A stretch of 16,610 bases of DNA. It comes from an uncultured Bacilli bacterium. Its GTDB lineage: Bacteria; Bacillota_I; Bacilli_A; RF39; UBA660. Shown one piece after another: positions 1 through 8,300 of the stretch (within the stretch, counting starts at the first letter, position 1; each line of letters begins with the position of its first letter). Below the pieces are notes generated by a model, which was not told the DNA's origin, did no database searches, and saw only the letters and a list, made by a program, of their open reading frames with translations. The translations under genes and the position numbers were made by a program. Location of the stretch: contig CAKORS010000020.1 of the NCBI GenBank assembly GCA_934101605.1, forward strand, positions 1 through 16,610. The letters are read 5' to 3'.

Positions 1-156
1 GAAGAAATAAATGAAGAAAATGAAAAATATATACTAAACGGAAATGTTATAAATAGAAGTAATGACTTAATACTTTTTACAAAAAATAATAAGAATATTG
101 CACTGTATAAAAAGTATAATGATAACTCTATGAAACCATTTATTATTTTTAAATAA
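1..156 (+). CDS. truB: C-terminal end of probable tRNA pseudouridine-55 synthase TruB (5' truncated by window edge)
   Basis: Frame 1 is open from the first base to a TAA at 154-156, giving the last 51 residues of a protein. The tail has the pattern I-L-N-G-x-V-I, then L-I-L-F, then N-I-A-L-Y-K-K and finally M-K-P-F near the C terminus. This matches the layout of the end of Bacillus-type TruB (knG-vl, lf, iAiY, mKP), the small RNA-binding region after the catalytic domain. TruB makes pseudouridine 55 in the T-loop of tRNA. The catalytic Asp lies upstream of the window, so the call rests on a short tail and could be wrong. The next gene starts 27 bases downstream. Confidence 0.5.
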   Translation, partial: EEINEENEKYILNGNVINRSNDLILFTKNNKNIALYKKYNDNSMKPFIIFK

Positions 157-183
157 TATATTATAATTAAGAAGGTGATATAA

Positions 184-408
184 ATGGAATTTAGAAATAT
201 AAATGAATTATATGAAAGAATTCTCCCAGCTCTAAATACAAGAGTAAATGAACTTAAAATAATGAATATAAATACCGATGAAAAAGAAATATGGAATACC
301 CTTATAAATCTAAAATGGAAACAATCAAAAAACTTAAGTTTAGATGAGATGGTTAATGATATATTAAATTTTAATGGAATGTATGGTGATATAAATGAAA
401 GAAAGTAG
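184..408 (+). CDS. Small ComN-like post-transcriptional regulator (Post_transc_reg family)
   Basis: This 74-residue, probably cytoplasmic protein has no membrane segment or signal. It has the shape of the Bacillus ComN/YrzD family. An N-terminal stretch (about residues 7-24) contains L-Y-E-R-I-L-P-A-L and a K near position 24. A central L-x-x-L-K-W-K segment lies around residues 40-46, followed by L-D-E-M-V-N-D-I-L. In B. subtilis, comN lies in the same general neighbourhood as relA and dtd, and its product acts on comE mRNA localisation or expression; the target here is unknown. The ATG at 184 has a good ribosome binding site (AAGGTGAT at 172-179). The end overlaps the start of rel by 14 bases, which implies translational coupling. 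Family assignment is from remembered pattern and gene order, not from an alignment. Confidence 0.6.
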   Translation: MEFRNINELYERILPALNTRVNELKIMNINTDEKEIWNTLINLKWKQSKNLSLDEMVNDILNFNGMYGDINERK

Positions 409-2542
409 TGTAACTTTTAAAGATTTAGAAGAAAAACTAAAATATTTAGAAGATTCAGAAATTAATGAAGTAAAAGAAGCATATTTATTTGCTAAAGATA
501 TGCATGAAGGACAAAAAAGAATAACAGGTGAAGACTATATAAACCATCCTTTAAAAGTAGCTTTAATATTAACAACAATAAATGCAGATAAAGATACAAT
601 ATGTGCAGCATTACTACATGATGTAATAGAAGACACTGATATAACTAAAGAAGAAATAGAAGAAAAATTTGGTAAAACTATAGCAAAATTAGTCGATGGT
701 GTTACTAAAATTAATAACTTAAAAATCTCAACTGAAAATGATTACTTAACATCTTATTATAAAAAAATTATCGTTGGAATGAGTGAAGACGTTCGTGTAA
801 TAATAATAAAACTTGCAGATAGATTACACAATATGAGAACACTATACGCAATACCAAAAGAATCACAAAAAAGAAAAGCAAAAGAAACATTAGAAATATT
901 AATTCCTATAGCACATAGATTAGGAATGAATAAAATAAAATCAGAATTAGAAGATTTATCTTTAAGATATTTAAAACCAGATGTATATTTTGATATAGTA
1001 GAGAAGTTAAATAAAAATAAAAGTGAAAGAGAAGAATTAGTAAAACTAATGATGCAAGAAGTAAGTAACTTACTAACTAGCAATAATATAAAATTTGAAA
1101 TAAAAGGAAGAGCAAAAAGTATTTATAGTATTTATAAAAAACTAGATAAAGGAAAAAGCTTCAATAATATATATGATTTACTTGCTATGCGTATATTTGT
1201 AGACACAGAAGCTTTATGTTATCAAGTTTTAGGACTTATTCACTCAAAATATAAACCAGTTCCAAAACGTTTTAAAGATTATATAGCAATGCCTAAAACC
1301 AATCTTTATCAATCACTTCATACAACTGTATTTGGAATAGACGGTCACTTATTTGAAATACAAATAAGAACATATGAAATGGATGAAGTAGCAGAAAATG
1401 GTATAGCTTCTCACTGGGCTTATAAAGAACATAAAAATGCTTCAGTAGAAATGCAAAATATCACAGAACAAAAATTACAATTTTATAAATCTATCATAGA
1501 ATTAAATCAAGAAAAAATGACTAATGAAGAATTTGTAAATAGTGTAAAAGAAGAAGTTTTAAATAATAATATTTATTTATATACTCCAATGGGGGATGTA
1601 ATAGAACTACCAAAAGGTTCAACCCCAATAGATTTTGCCTATAAAGTTCATACCAAAGTAGGAGATACAATGACTGGAGCAATAGTAAATGATATTATGG
1701 TGCCACTTTCATATGAATTAAAAGATGGCGATATAGTAAAAATCATAACAAATAAGAATTCAACAGGACCTAACTATGAATGGATAAATATTGCAAAAAC
1801 AACATCAGCTAAAGGTAAAATAAAAAGTTTCTTTAATAAACAAAATATAGAAGAATACATAAATAATGGTAAAGCAATGCTAGAAAAAGAATTAAAAAGA
1901 AATAAAATACCATATAATGATTTCTTTGATAAAGAACATATAGAAAAAGTTTTAAAAGAATTTAAACTAAAAGACTTAGATGATTTATACCTAAATATAG
2001 GAAATAATAAATTTTCTCCAAAAAGTATGATTGATTTTAAAGAAGATGAAGAAGAAGTAATAGAAAAAGAAATCAATAAAGAAAAAGAAATAAGAAAAGA
2101 AATGTTTTCTAATGACATAATAGTAGGAACATCAAATGATATAAAAACTCATATAGCAAATTGTTGTATGCCTGTTCCAGAAGATGAAATAATAGGATTT
2201 ATTACAAAAGGAAATGGAATAAGTATTCACAGAAGTATTTGTCCAAATATAGATAAAAAAGAAGAAAAAATAGTAGATGTATCTTGGAATAAAACTATTA
2301 AAAATAAATATTTATCAGAGTTAATAGTATATACAAATAGCTCTAAAAATATAATTCTAGATATAGTTCAAACTGCTATTAATAATAATCTTCAAGCAGA
2401 TAATATAAATATTATAAATAAAGGTGATAATGCTATATATTCTGTAGTAGTTGCAGTATCTAGTAAAAGCGAAGTAGATAAATTCTTAAATAATTTATTA
2501 AAAATAAAGGAAGTAACTAATACTGAAAGGATAATGAAATAA
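395..2542 (+). CDS. rel: Bifunctional (p)ppGpp synthetase/hydrolase Rel
   Basis: This is the long RelA/SpoT homologue (715 residues; Bacillus Rel is about 734) that makes and degrades the stringent-response alarmone. The N-terminal HD hydrolase domain (about residues 25-180) keeps its metal ligands: H51 in Y-I-N-H-P, H75-D76 in L-L-H-D-V-I-E-D, and D142 in L-A-D-R-L-H-N-M. The synthetase domain (about 220-340) has Y-S-I-Y-K-K, the basic R-F-K-D motif typical of bifunctional enzymes, Y-Q-S-L-H-T-T and E-I-Q-I-R-T. A TGS domain (about 395-455, I-Y-L-Y-T-P to D-I-V-K-I-I-T), the zinc-finger-like C-C-M-P-V-P with H-R-S-x-C-P-N, and a C-terminal ACT domain follow, so the enzyme looks intact and ribosome-responsive. 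The start at 395 has GGTGAT just upstream, inside the preceding gene. The stop overlaps the dtd start in TAATG, and rel-dtd is a classical pair in Bacillota. Confidence 0.97.
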   Translation: MKESSVTFKDLEEKLKYLEDSEINEVKEAYLFAKDMHEGQKRITGEDYINHPLKVALILTTINADKDTICAALLHDVIEDTDITKEEIEEKFGKTIAKLVDGVTKINNLKISTENDYLTSYYKKIIVGMSEDVRVIIIKLADRLHNMRTLYAIPKESQKRKAKETLEILIPIAHRLGMNKIKSELEDLSLRYLKPDVYFDIVEKLNKNKSEREELVKLMMQEVSNLLTSNNIKFEIKGRAKSIYSIYKKLDKGKSFNNIYDLLAMRIFVDTEALCYQVLGLIHSKYKPVPKRFKDYIAMPKTNLYQSLHTTVFGIDGHLFEIQIRTYEMDEVAENGIASHWAYKEHKNASVEMQNITEQKLQFYKSIIELNQEKMTNEEFVNSVKEEVLNNNIYLYTPMGDVIELPKGSTPIDFAYKVHTKVGDTMTGAIVNDIMVPLSYELKDGDIVKIITNKNSTGPNYEWINIAKTTSAKGKIKSFFNKQNIEEYINNGKAMLEKELKRNKIPYNDFFDKEHIEKVLKEFKLKDLDDLYLNIGNNKFSPKSMIDFKEDEEEVIEKEINKEKEIRKEMFSNDIIVGTSNDIKTHIANCCMPVPEDEIIGFITKGNGISIHRSICPNIDKKEEKIVDVSWNKTIKNKYLSELIVYTNSSKNIILDIVQTAINNNLQADNINIINKGDNAIYSVVVAVSSKSEVDKFLNNLLKIKEVTNTERIMK

Positions 2543-2979
2543 TGAAAGTAGTTATTCAAAAGGTAAATCAAGCAAGTGTTACAATTAATAATAAAGAAAT
2601 TTCTAAAATAGGAGAGGGTCTACTTGTATTTGTAGCATTTACAGAAAATGATAATATAGAAACTATAAAATATATGGTAAATAAAATAATAAATTTAAGA
2701 GTATTTGAAGATGAAAATAAAGTAATGAATTTATCTGTAAAGAATTTAAATAAAGAAATATTATCAGTATCACAATTTACATTATATGGTGATTGTAGTA
2801 AAGGAAATAGACCAAGTTATATAAAATCATTAAATAAAGATAAAGCACAAATACTTTATAATAAATTTAATGAAGAGCTAATAAAAACAGGTTTAAATAT
2901 AAAAACAGGAATATTTCATGAAGATATGAAAGTTTCTTTAATAAATGATGGCCCAACGACCATAATAATAGAAAAGTAA
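2542..2979 (+). CDS. dtd: D-aminoacyl-tRNA deacylase
   Basis: Dtd hydrolyses D-amino acids mischarged onto tRNA, and also glycine on tRNA-Ala, and acts in the cytoplasm as a homodimer. The 145-residue length is exactly typical. Two signature motifs are present: S-Q-F-T-L-Y at 77-82 (the Thr at 80 is the family's catalytic-site residue), followed by K-G-N-R-P-S-Y, and N-D-G-P-T-T at 135-140, carrying the Gly-cisPro pair that excludes L-aminoacyl substrates. The usual form of the second motif is NxGPVT, so the Thr at 139 is a mild departure. The ATG shares a base with the rel stop codon (TAATG), implying coupling. The stop codon lies inside the stem of a terminator that closes the operon. Confidence 0.96.
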   Translation: MKVVIQKVNQASVTINNKEISKIGEGLLVFVAFTENDNIETIKYMVNKIINLRVFEDENKVMNLSVKNLNKEILSVSQFTLYGDCSKGNRPSYIKSLNKDKAQILYNKFNEELIKTGLNIKTGIFHEDMKVSLINDGPTTIIIEK

Positions 2980-2995
2980 TATACTTTTCTTTTTT
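2971..2995 (+). terminator. Intrinsic terminator of the rel-dtd operon
   Basis: An 8-bp perfect stem, GAAAAGTA (2971-2978) with TACTTTTC (2982-2989), encloses a 3-base loop and is followed by six Ts (2990-2995). The stem is A/T-rich and includes the dtd stop codon. A new promoter begins 32 bases downstream, supporting an operon boundary here. Confidence 0.75.
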
Positions 2996-3026
2996 ATGTA
3001 AACAATAGTTAAATTTATTAAAAATA

Positions 3027-3055
3027 TTGACATAAAAATAATATGAATATAAAAT
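3027..3055 (+). promoter_or_regulatory. Sigma-A-type promoter for the paralogous surface-protein pair
   Basis: The -35 element TTGACA (3027-3032) is a perfect consensus. It is followed by a 17-base spacer and TAAAAT (3050-3055). Transcription would start near 3062, leaving a leader of about 17 bases. The Shine-Dalgarno-like AGGATAGG at about 3062-3069 precedes the ATG at 3079. The short leader leaves no room for a riboswitch. The strength of the match suggests the two downstream genes can be well expressed. Confidence 0.7.
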
Positions 3056-3078
3056 TAAATATAGGATAGGTATTTTAT

Positions 3079-3114
3079 ATGAGAGATAATAAAACATTAA
3101 AAATAACAATATTA
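3079..3114 (+). repeat. Near-identical 5' block shared by the two paralogues, copy 1
   Basis: The first 36 bases of the gene match positions 3741-3776 with a single mismatch (K5 versus R5). This is far closer than the rest of the two genes, apart from a second block at 3286-3333. It reflects an ancient tandem duplication with local conservation or gene conversion. Confidence 0.75.
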
Positions 3115-3726
3115 ATCGGACTTATAGTAGTAGCTATTACATTAGCAATAGGATTTGCAGCATTTAGTTCTACACTAAATATTTCAGCATACAAAGCAGA
3201 AATAGGTAAAGGAAACGAAGAAGAAAACTTTTCAAACCTAGTAAACTTTGTAAGTAGTGACGTTCAGCCAATTGTCGGTTCAACAGCAACAGCAACTGCA
3301 GGAACAGCATCAGGACATACTTGGAGTGGAATAACTGTTAATTTTACAAGTCCAGGGCAAACAATATCACTTTATGCACAAGTAGAAAACCAAAGTAATT
3401 ATTTCGCATACATTAACGATATAACAACAAACGGACAATATATAACTTGTACAGGATCAGCACAAAACCTTGATGCAATATGTTCAAAAATAACAGCAAC
3501 AGTAGAAATAGAAGATTATGATACTATGAATCATTGGGGAAAAACAATAACTTCATCAAGTATAACACCGACTTCAACAACTGTTCCAGCATATGGAGCA
3601 CCAGCAGGTATGCACGCATACGTATATATTTACATCACTTTTGCAAGTGATGCTATAGCACCAGACTCCGATATTTCGATTAACATACCAGCCATATCAG
3701 TAACCTTTGGTTCAAAAAGTAAATAA
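3079..3726 (+). CDS. Secreted or membrane-anchored beta-rich protein, camelysin/TasA-like architecture, paralogue 1
   Basis: I do not recognise a named family with certainty. The 215-residue product starts with a short basic stretch (M-R-D-N-K-T-L-K). A hydrophobic segment at about residues 9-30 ends in G-F-A-A-F-S-S-T-L-N-I-S, which could be a signal peptide or an uncleaved N-terminal anchor. The exterior part is rich in T, S, A and N with alternating hydrophobics, as in beta sandwiches. The segment S-P-G-Q-T-I-S-L-Y-A-Q-V-E-N-Q-S-N (about 91-107) resembles the PG-x-x-v-x-x-x-V-x-N strand pattern of camelysin/TasA-like and other jelly-roll surface proteins. C124 and C135 form a C-x10-C pair conserved in the next gene, a likely disulfide. 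There is no LPXTG sorting signal. It is first in a two-gene unit with its own promoter, and its partner follows after 14 bases. Extracellular placement and any fibre role are inference. Confidence 0.8.
   Translation: MRDNKTLKITILIGLIVVAITLAIGFAAFSSTLNISAYKAEIGKGNEEENFSNLVNFVSSDVQPIVGSTATATAGTASGHTWSGITVNFTSPGQTISLYAQVENQSNYFAYINDITTNGQYITCTGSAQNLDAICSKITATVEIEDYDTMNHWGKTITSSSITPTSTTVPAYGAPAGMHAYVYIYITFASDAIAPDSDISINIPAISVTFGSKSK
3286..3333 (+). repeat. Near-identical internal 48-base block, copy 1
   Basis: By eye 45 of 48 bases match 3945-3992. It encodes the A-T-A-T-A-G-T-A and G-H-T-W-S-G-I motif. Silent positions are conserved too, which is unusual given how far the flanking sequence has diverged. 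Confidence 0.7.
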
Positions 3727-3740
3727 TAGGGAGAAAGAAT

Positions 3741-3776
3741 ATGAGAGATAATAGAACATTAAAAATAACAATATTA
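3741..3776 (+). repeat. Near-identical 5' block, copy 2
   Basis: Second copy of the 36-base block at 3079-3114, with one mismatch. It encodes the N-terminal basic stretch and the beginning of the hydrophobic segment. Confidence 0.75.
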
Positions 3777-4382
3777 GTAATTTTAGGTTTAACAGTAGTA
3801 GGTCTTGCAATAGGATTTGCAGCTTTTAGCGCAACTCTTAATATTTCAACATTTAATGCAACAACAAAAGCAGGATCTGAAGAGGCTAACTTTTCAAGTC
3901 TAGTTACATTTCAAAATGATGCAAAATGTACTTCGGCAAGTGGAGCAACAGCAACTGCAGGAACAGCAACAGGGCATACATGGAGTGGAATATCTTTATC
4001 ATTTACAAAACCAAGTCAAAGTGTGACATGTACAGCAAAAATTAAAAATTCAAGTAATTACAAAGCATATTTTTGGATCTTTTCATCAAAGAATGTAAAA
4101 CTAACTTGTACTGGAGATGCAACAAATAAAGATGAGGTTTGTAAAGGGATATATGCAATAGTATCTGCCGACTTTGGAGGAAGTTCATTGCCATACACTT
4201 TAACAATTAAAAGTGATTCAATATCAGCATCTTCTTATAGTAGCGATAGATATTTAAATCCAAATTCTAGTGTTGTTGTTACTTGGGACATCACATATGC
4301 AGACGGATCAGCTATACCAGATGATAATGTAACAGTTAATATACCAGCAGTATCAGCATTATTTAAAACAACAACTAAATAA
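3741..4382 (+). CDS. Secreted or membrane-anchored beta-rich protein, paralogue 2 of the same family
   Basis: This 213-residue protein is a tandem paralogue of the preceding one. It has the same start (M-R-D-N-x-T-L-K-I-T-I-L), the same hydrophobic segment ending G-F-A-A-F-S-x-T-L-N-I-S, and a shared G-x-A-T-A-T-A-G-T-A block leading into G-H-T-W-S-G-I near residue 78. Both keep a C-x10-C pair (C123 and C134 here) and end with a D-x-x-x-x-x-N-I-P-A-x-S-x-x-F pattern. It differs in having two further cysteines, C63 and C97, which could form a second disulfide. The intervening sequence is clearly diverged, so the copies probably have distinct roles, such as two subunits of one structure. The ATG at 3741 has AGGGAGA at 3728-3734. 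A weak terminator follows. No sorting motif or catalytic motif was seen. Function is unknown. Confidence 0.8.
   Translation: MRDNRTLKITILVILGLTVVGLAIGFAAFSATLNISTFNATTKAGSEEANFSSLVTFQNDAKCTSASGATATAGTATGHTWSGISLSFTKPSQSVTCTAKIKNSSNYKAYFWIFSSKNVKLTCTGDATNKDEVCKGIYAIVSADFGGSSLPYTLTIKSDSISASSYSSDRYLNPNSSVVVTWDITYADGSAIPDDNVTVNIPAVSALFKTTTK
3945..3992 (+). repeat. Near-identical internal 48-base block, copy 2
   Basis: Second copy of the block at 3286-3333. The offset between copies is 659 bases here and 662 for the 5' block, so the duplicates are nearly collinear. Confidence 0.7.
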
Positions 4383-4392
4383 AAAACAAATT

Positions 4393-4410
4393 GAGCTTAG
4401 GCTCTTTTTT
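4393..4410 (+). terminator. Weak intrinsic terminator after the paralogue pair
   Basis: A 4-bp stem GAGC/GCTC (4393-4396 with 4401-4404) around a TTAG loop is followed by six Ts. It is a short stem, but the T-tract is good, it sits 11 bases past a stop codon, and a new promoter-like element follows. An A-run (4381-4386) could pair with the T-tract and lengthen the helix. Confidence 0.5.
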
Positions 4411-4456
4411 CTTTGCAAAAAAAATGTCGTTTTTTATTTTGTTATTAAATAAAATA

Positions 4457-4465
4457 TGCTATTAT
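4457..4465 (+). promoter_or_regulatory. Extended -10 promoter element upstream of the unknown gene and polC
   Basis: TGCTATTAT fits the extended -10 pattern TGnTATAAT with one mismatch. No good -35 lies at 17 bases (TTGTTA at 4439-4444 would need a 15-base spacer). Transcription would begin near 4471, directly at the Shine-Dalgarno. In such A+T-rich DNA chance matches are common. Confidence 0.45.
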
Positions 4466-4485
4466 ATTTATAGGGTGTGATAGTT

Positions 4486-5337
4486 ATGAAATTCGATATT
4501 ATAGTAAACAAATATATATTAATGTGGCATCTACTATTTGGTAGATCTATTAACACTGAAATCCATAAAGAAAAGCAAAGAATTTGGAATGAAAAGAAAA
4601 ACGAATATATCAAGTTACAAAAAGAAAAAGATATAATCTTAAAAGATATAGAAAATTATATTCCGGATGATGATGATGTATTTGATGACTTAGAAAATAC
4701 AGAATCATATAGAAAAATAAAACAAGAAACTAATAGATATAGATTAACTTTATTAGAGGCTATAGATAAAAATAAAAAAATATATTTAAGAGAATTAAAT
4801 AAAATATTAAGATATAATTTCAAATCATCATACACGATTTGTGCTATTCATCCATCATTAGATGTAGTAGAAATAGATTTTGACAAAAATAATATTATTA
4901 CAATTGGTAAAAAATTTACTCCAAAAGAAAGTGACGATCTGTTAACTTATTTAATATACAAAATAGTAAAAAATGATTTACTAAATATTAAAAGTGATGA
5001 AAAGATAATAATAAATACTATAGTAGAATTAGTAGCGACAAACGAACTATATACAAGACTAACTACACAATCTAAATATAATTTAGGTAAAAAAGAATTA
5101 AAAGAAGTAAAACATCTAATATATCCATATTGGTTAATGTATTTAGGGATAAAACCTAATGATCTAGAAAAATATATGGTAAGAGATAATATCTTCTTTA
5201 ATAAAAATGCCTATAAATATGAAGAAAATTTAAAAAATCTTGATATATTATCATTCATAAAGTTTATTACTAAAAACAAACAAAGAATATTTACTGTTCC
5301 AAAAAAAGAAATAGAAGAAGCAATCGAAGAACTTTAA
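4486..5337 (+). CDS. Conserved-looking cytoplasmic protein of unknown function, co-transcribed with polC
   Basis: I do not recognise this 283-residue protein. I choose the ATG at 4486 over an in-frame GTG at 4477 because the Shine-Dalgarno AGGGTG (4472-4477) is correctly spaced for the ATG and would overlap the GTG. It has no convincing membrane segment. Residues about 25-105 are charged and probably helical or coiled-coil, with an acidic run I-P-D-D-D-D-V-F-D-D-L-E. A more globular part follows (about 115-283), with A-I-H-P-S-L-D-V-V-E-I-D-F, then V-E-L-V-A-T-N-E-L-Y-T-R-L-T, then I-Y-P-Y-W-L-M-Y-L-G. The V-E-L-x-x-x-N-E pattern faintly recalls the glutamate half of a metalloprotease core, but there is no HExxH, so no catalytic role is claimed. 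Only 12 bases separate it from polC, so the two are surely one transcript. A replication link would be inference from position only. Confidence 0.8.
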   Translation: MKFDIIVNKYILMWHLLFGRSINTEIHKEKQRIWNEKKNEYIKLQKEKDIILKDIENYIPDDDDVFDDLENTESYRKIKQETNRYRLTLLEAIDKNKKIYLRELNKILRYNFKSSYTICAIHPSLDVVEIDFDKNNIITIGKKFTPKESDDLLTYLIYKIVKNDLLNIKSDEKIIINTIVELVATNELYTRLTTQSKYNLGKKELKEVKHLIYPYWLMYLGIKPNDLEKYMVRDNIFFNKNAYKYEENLKNLDILSFIKFITKNKQRIFTVPKKEIEEAIEEL

Positions 5338-5349
5338 TAAGAGGTATGT

Positions 5350-8300
5350 ATGAACAAGAAGTTAGAACAATTATTAGATAGAATTTCTTTTAATAAAGAA
5401 AATTATAGTTATTTTAAAGATACAACTATTACTAAGATAGTTGTAAGAGAAGAAAAAAATATATGGGATATTTATTTAAGTAGCAATACTAATATTCCAT
5501 ATTTTGTTGTAAAAGAATTTATAGATAAATTAAATAATTTTGTTAATAATAAATATAAATATAATATTTTCATATCAGTTGAAGCACAAAATCTATCTTT
5601 AATAAACGACTATTATGAAAATATACTTATTATTTGTAATAATAACAATATGTATAGAGATATATTTTGTGATAGATTAATAAAAATAGAAAATGACTAT
5701 TTTATTGAGATATATAATAAAGCAGAAGAAAATCTAATAAATAAAAAATTAGAACTTATTAATAAATTATTTAAAGACTATGGTTTTAATATTGATATTA
5801 AATTAGAACTTAATAAAGAAAAAGACTTAATAATAAAAGATAATATAAATAAAGATATGGAAATACCAGATAATATTTTAAGACCTAAAAATGATACTAT
5901 AAAAAAAGAAGAAAAACCTGAAAATAAATACCAAAGAAGTTATAAAAAAGATGATAATCCTAATTGTATATATGGAACATCAAATAGAAAAAAATTAGAT
6001 GAGTTAACAAAATTAAAAAATATAACTTATGAAATGGATAATGTAAATATAGAAGTTAATGTTTTTGGAATAATGCCTTCTACAAAGAAAGGTATAAATT
6101 CATTTTCATTAAAAGTAACAGATTATTCAACTAGTATGCTTGTAAGAGCATATTTTAATAGTGAAGAAGAATATGAAAATACTCTTAAAGTAATTAAACC
6201 AGGAATGTGGCTTAAAATAAATGGATACGTTAAAAATAATACTTATTATAATGATTTAATAATAAATGCAAGATATATAGAAATAATAGAAAAAGAAGAG
6301 AGTGTAACATTAGATGAAGCAGAAGAAAAAAGAGTAGAGTTACATACCCATACATTAATGAGTCAAATGGATGGTGTTGTAAGCGTAAAAGACTTAATAA
6401 AAAGAGCTCTTCTTTGGAAACATAAGGCTATAGCAATAACAGATCATAATGCAATACAAACATTTCCTGAAGCCTTTCACCATAAAGATGAAATAAAAAT
6501 CCTTTATGGAGTAGAACTATCAATGGTAGATGACGCTATAGATTTAACATTTAGAGAAGATAGTTCCGAAATACTTCAAAATACTTATGTAGTATTCGAC
6601 TTAGAAACTACAGGTTTCAATGCTGGTGGTAAAGATAAAATCATTGAAATTGGTGCAGTAAAATTAAAAGATGGTAAAATTATAGAACGCTATGATAAAT
6701 TTATTAATCCTGGATTTAGCATTCCAGAAAGAATTACAGAAATAACTTCAATTACTAATGAAATGGTCAAAGATGCAGATGATGAGGAAACAGTAGTAAA
6801 AGATTTTATGTCTTGGGTTAAAGATTTACCAATGGTTGCGCATAATGCAAAATTCGATAAATCATTTATTGAAATGGCTTATAAAAAATATTCCCTAGGA
6901 GAATATAAAAATCCAGTTTTAGATACATTACAAATATCAAGAGTATTAGATCCAGATGCAAGTAGACATTCGCTATCAGCACTTGTAAAAAGATATGAAG
7001 TTCCATGGGATGAAGATGCGCATCATAGAGCTGATTATGATGCTGAAGGAACTGCCCTAATATTTGCTAAAATGTTAGATAGATTATCATCTAAACATAT
7101 AAAAACAATGAATCAAATAAATGAATTAGTATCAAAAGAAGAAATATTAAAGATTGGTAATTTATATCACATTAATCTATTAGTAAAAAATCAAATAGGA
7201 CTAAAGAATTTATTTAAGTTAGTTTCTTTTGCAAATACTAAATATTTATATAAAACTCCAAGAATAATAAGAAGTGAAATAGAAAATCATAGGGAAGGCC
7301 TACTTCTTGGTTCTTCCTGTGCAAATGGTGAAATATTTAATGCTGCAAGAACAAAAAGTGAAGAAGAATTAAGAGAATTAATGGGATTTTATGATTATAT
7401 AGAAGTTCAACCTCCTGAAGTATATAAATATCTAATCGATTTAAGTGATTTTAGGAACATGGCTGAAATTGAAGAAAACATAAAGAAAATCATAAAAGTT
7501 GCAAAACAAGCAGATAAAATAGTAGTAGCAACTGGAGACGTTCATCATTTAAATAGAGAAGATAAAATATATCGTGAAATAATAGTAAATCAAAAAGTTC
7601 CAGGAGGAGGAAGACACCCTTTAAATAGAAAAGATATTAAAGAAATTCCATCTCAGCACTTTAGAACAACAGATGAAATGTTAAAAGATTTCAGTTTTTT
7701 AGGAGAAAAATTAGCTAAAGAAATAGTAGTGGAAAATACAAATAAAATAGCAGATATAATTGAAGAAGTAGAAATAATACCAGATACAAAAGGAATACCA
7801 TTCTCACCTAAATTTCCTAATAGTAAAGAAGAAATAACAGAAAGAGTATACAACAAAGCATATGAAATATATGGTAATCCTTTACCAGACATTATAAAAG
7901 AAAGAATTGAAGGAGAATTAAAAGGTATTTTACATGGAGGATTCGATACTATTTACCTAATTGCTCAACGTTTAGTAAAACATAGTAATGATGATGGTTA
8001 TATAGTTGGTTCCCGTGGTTCGGTAGGATCAAGTTTTGTAGCAACAATGTTAAATGTATCTGAAGTAAATCCTTTACCAGCACATTATATATGTCCAAAC
8101 TGTAAAAAAAGTATATTTAAAGATGAAAATGGCACAGCCCTTAATATTGAATATGCATCAGGATTTGATTTACCTGATAAAGTATGTGATTGTGGAACAC
8201 CATTCAAAAAAGACGGACAAGACATGCCATTTGCAACATTCTTAGGATTTAATGCAGATAAAGTTCCCGATATAGATCTTAACTTTTCAGGAGATTACCA

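Noticed and set aside
162..167. Perfect TATAAT upstream of the ComN-like gene, possible promoter
   Set aside because: No acceptable -35 at 17 bases (TTTATT only), and a start there would fall within the ribosome binding site. Such hexamers are expected by chance in DNA this A+T-rich.
757..1083. Minus-strand open frame inside rel (and similar ones at 1774-2118, 2867-3109, 7653-7892, 11006-11224 and 15157-15381)
   Set aside because: They are antisense to well-supported genes, are Ser/Leu/Phe-rich as expected from reverse translation of Lys/Glu-rich frames, and show no ribosome site or family pattern.
3079..4382. Paralogue pair as additional Tad or type IV pilins
   Set aside because: There is no G/x-A-L-V-E cleavage motif; the hydrophobic segment ends in an A-F-S-type signal-peptidase context, and the bodies look all-beta.
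4477..4485. GTG start three codons upstream for the unknown protein before polC
   Set aside because: The GTG overlaps the Shine-Dalgarno AGGGTG, which is well spaced for the ATG at 4486.
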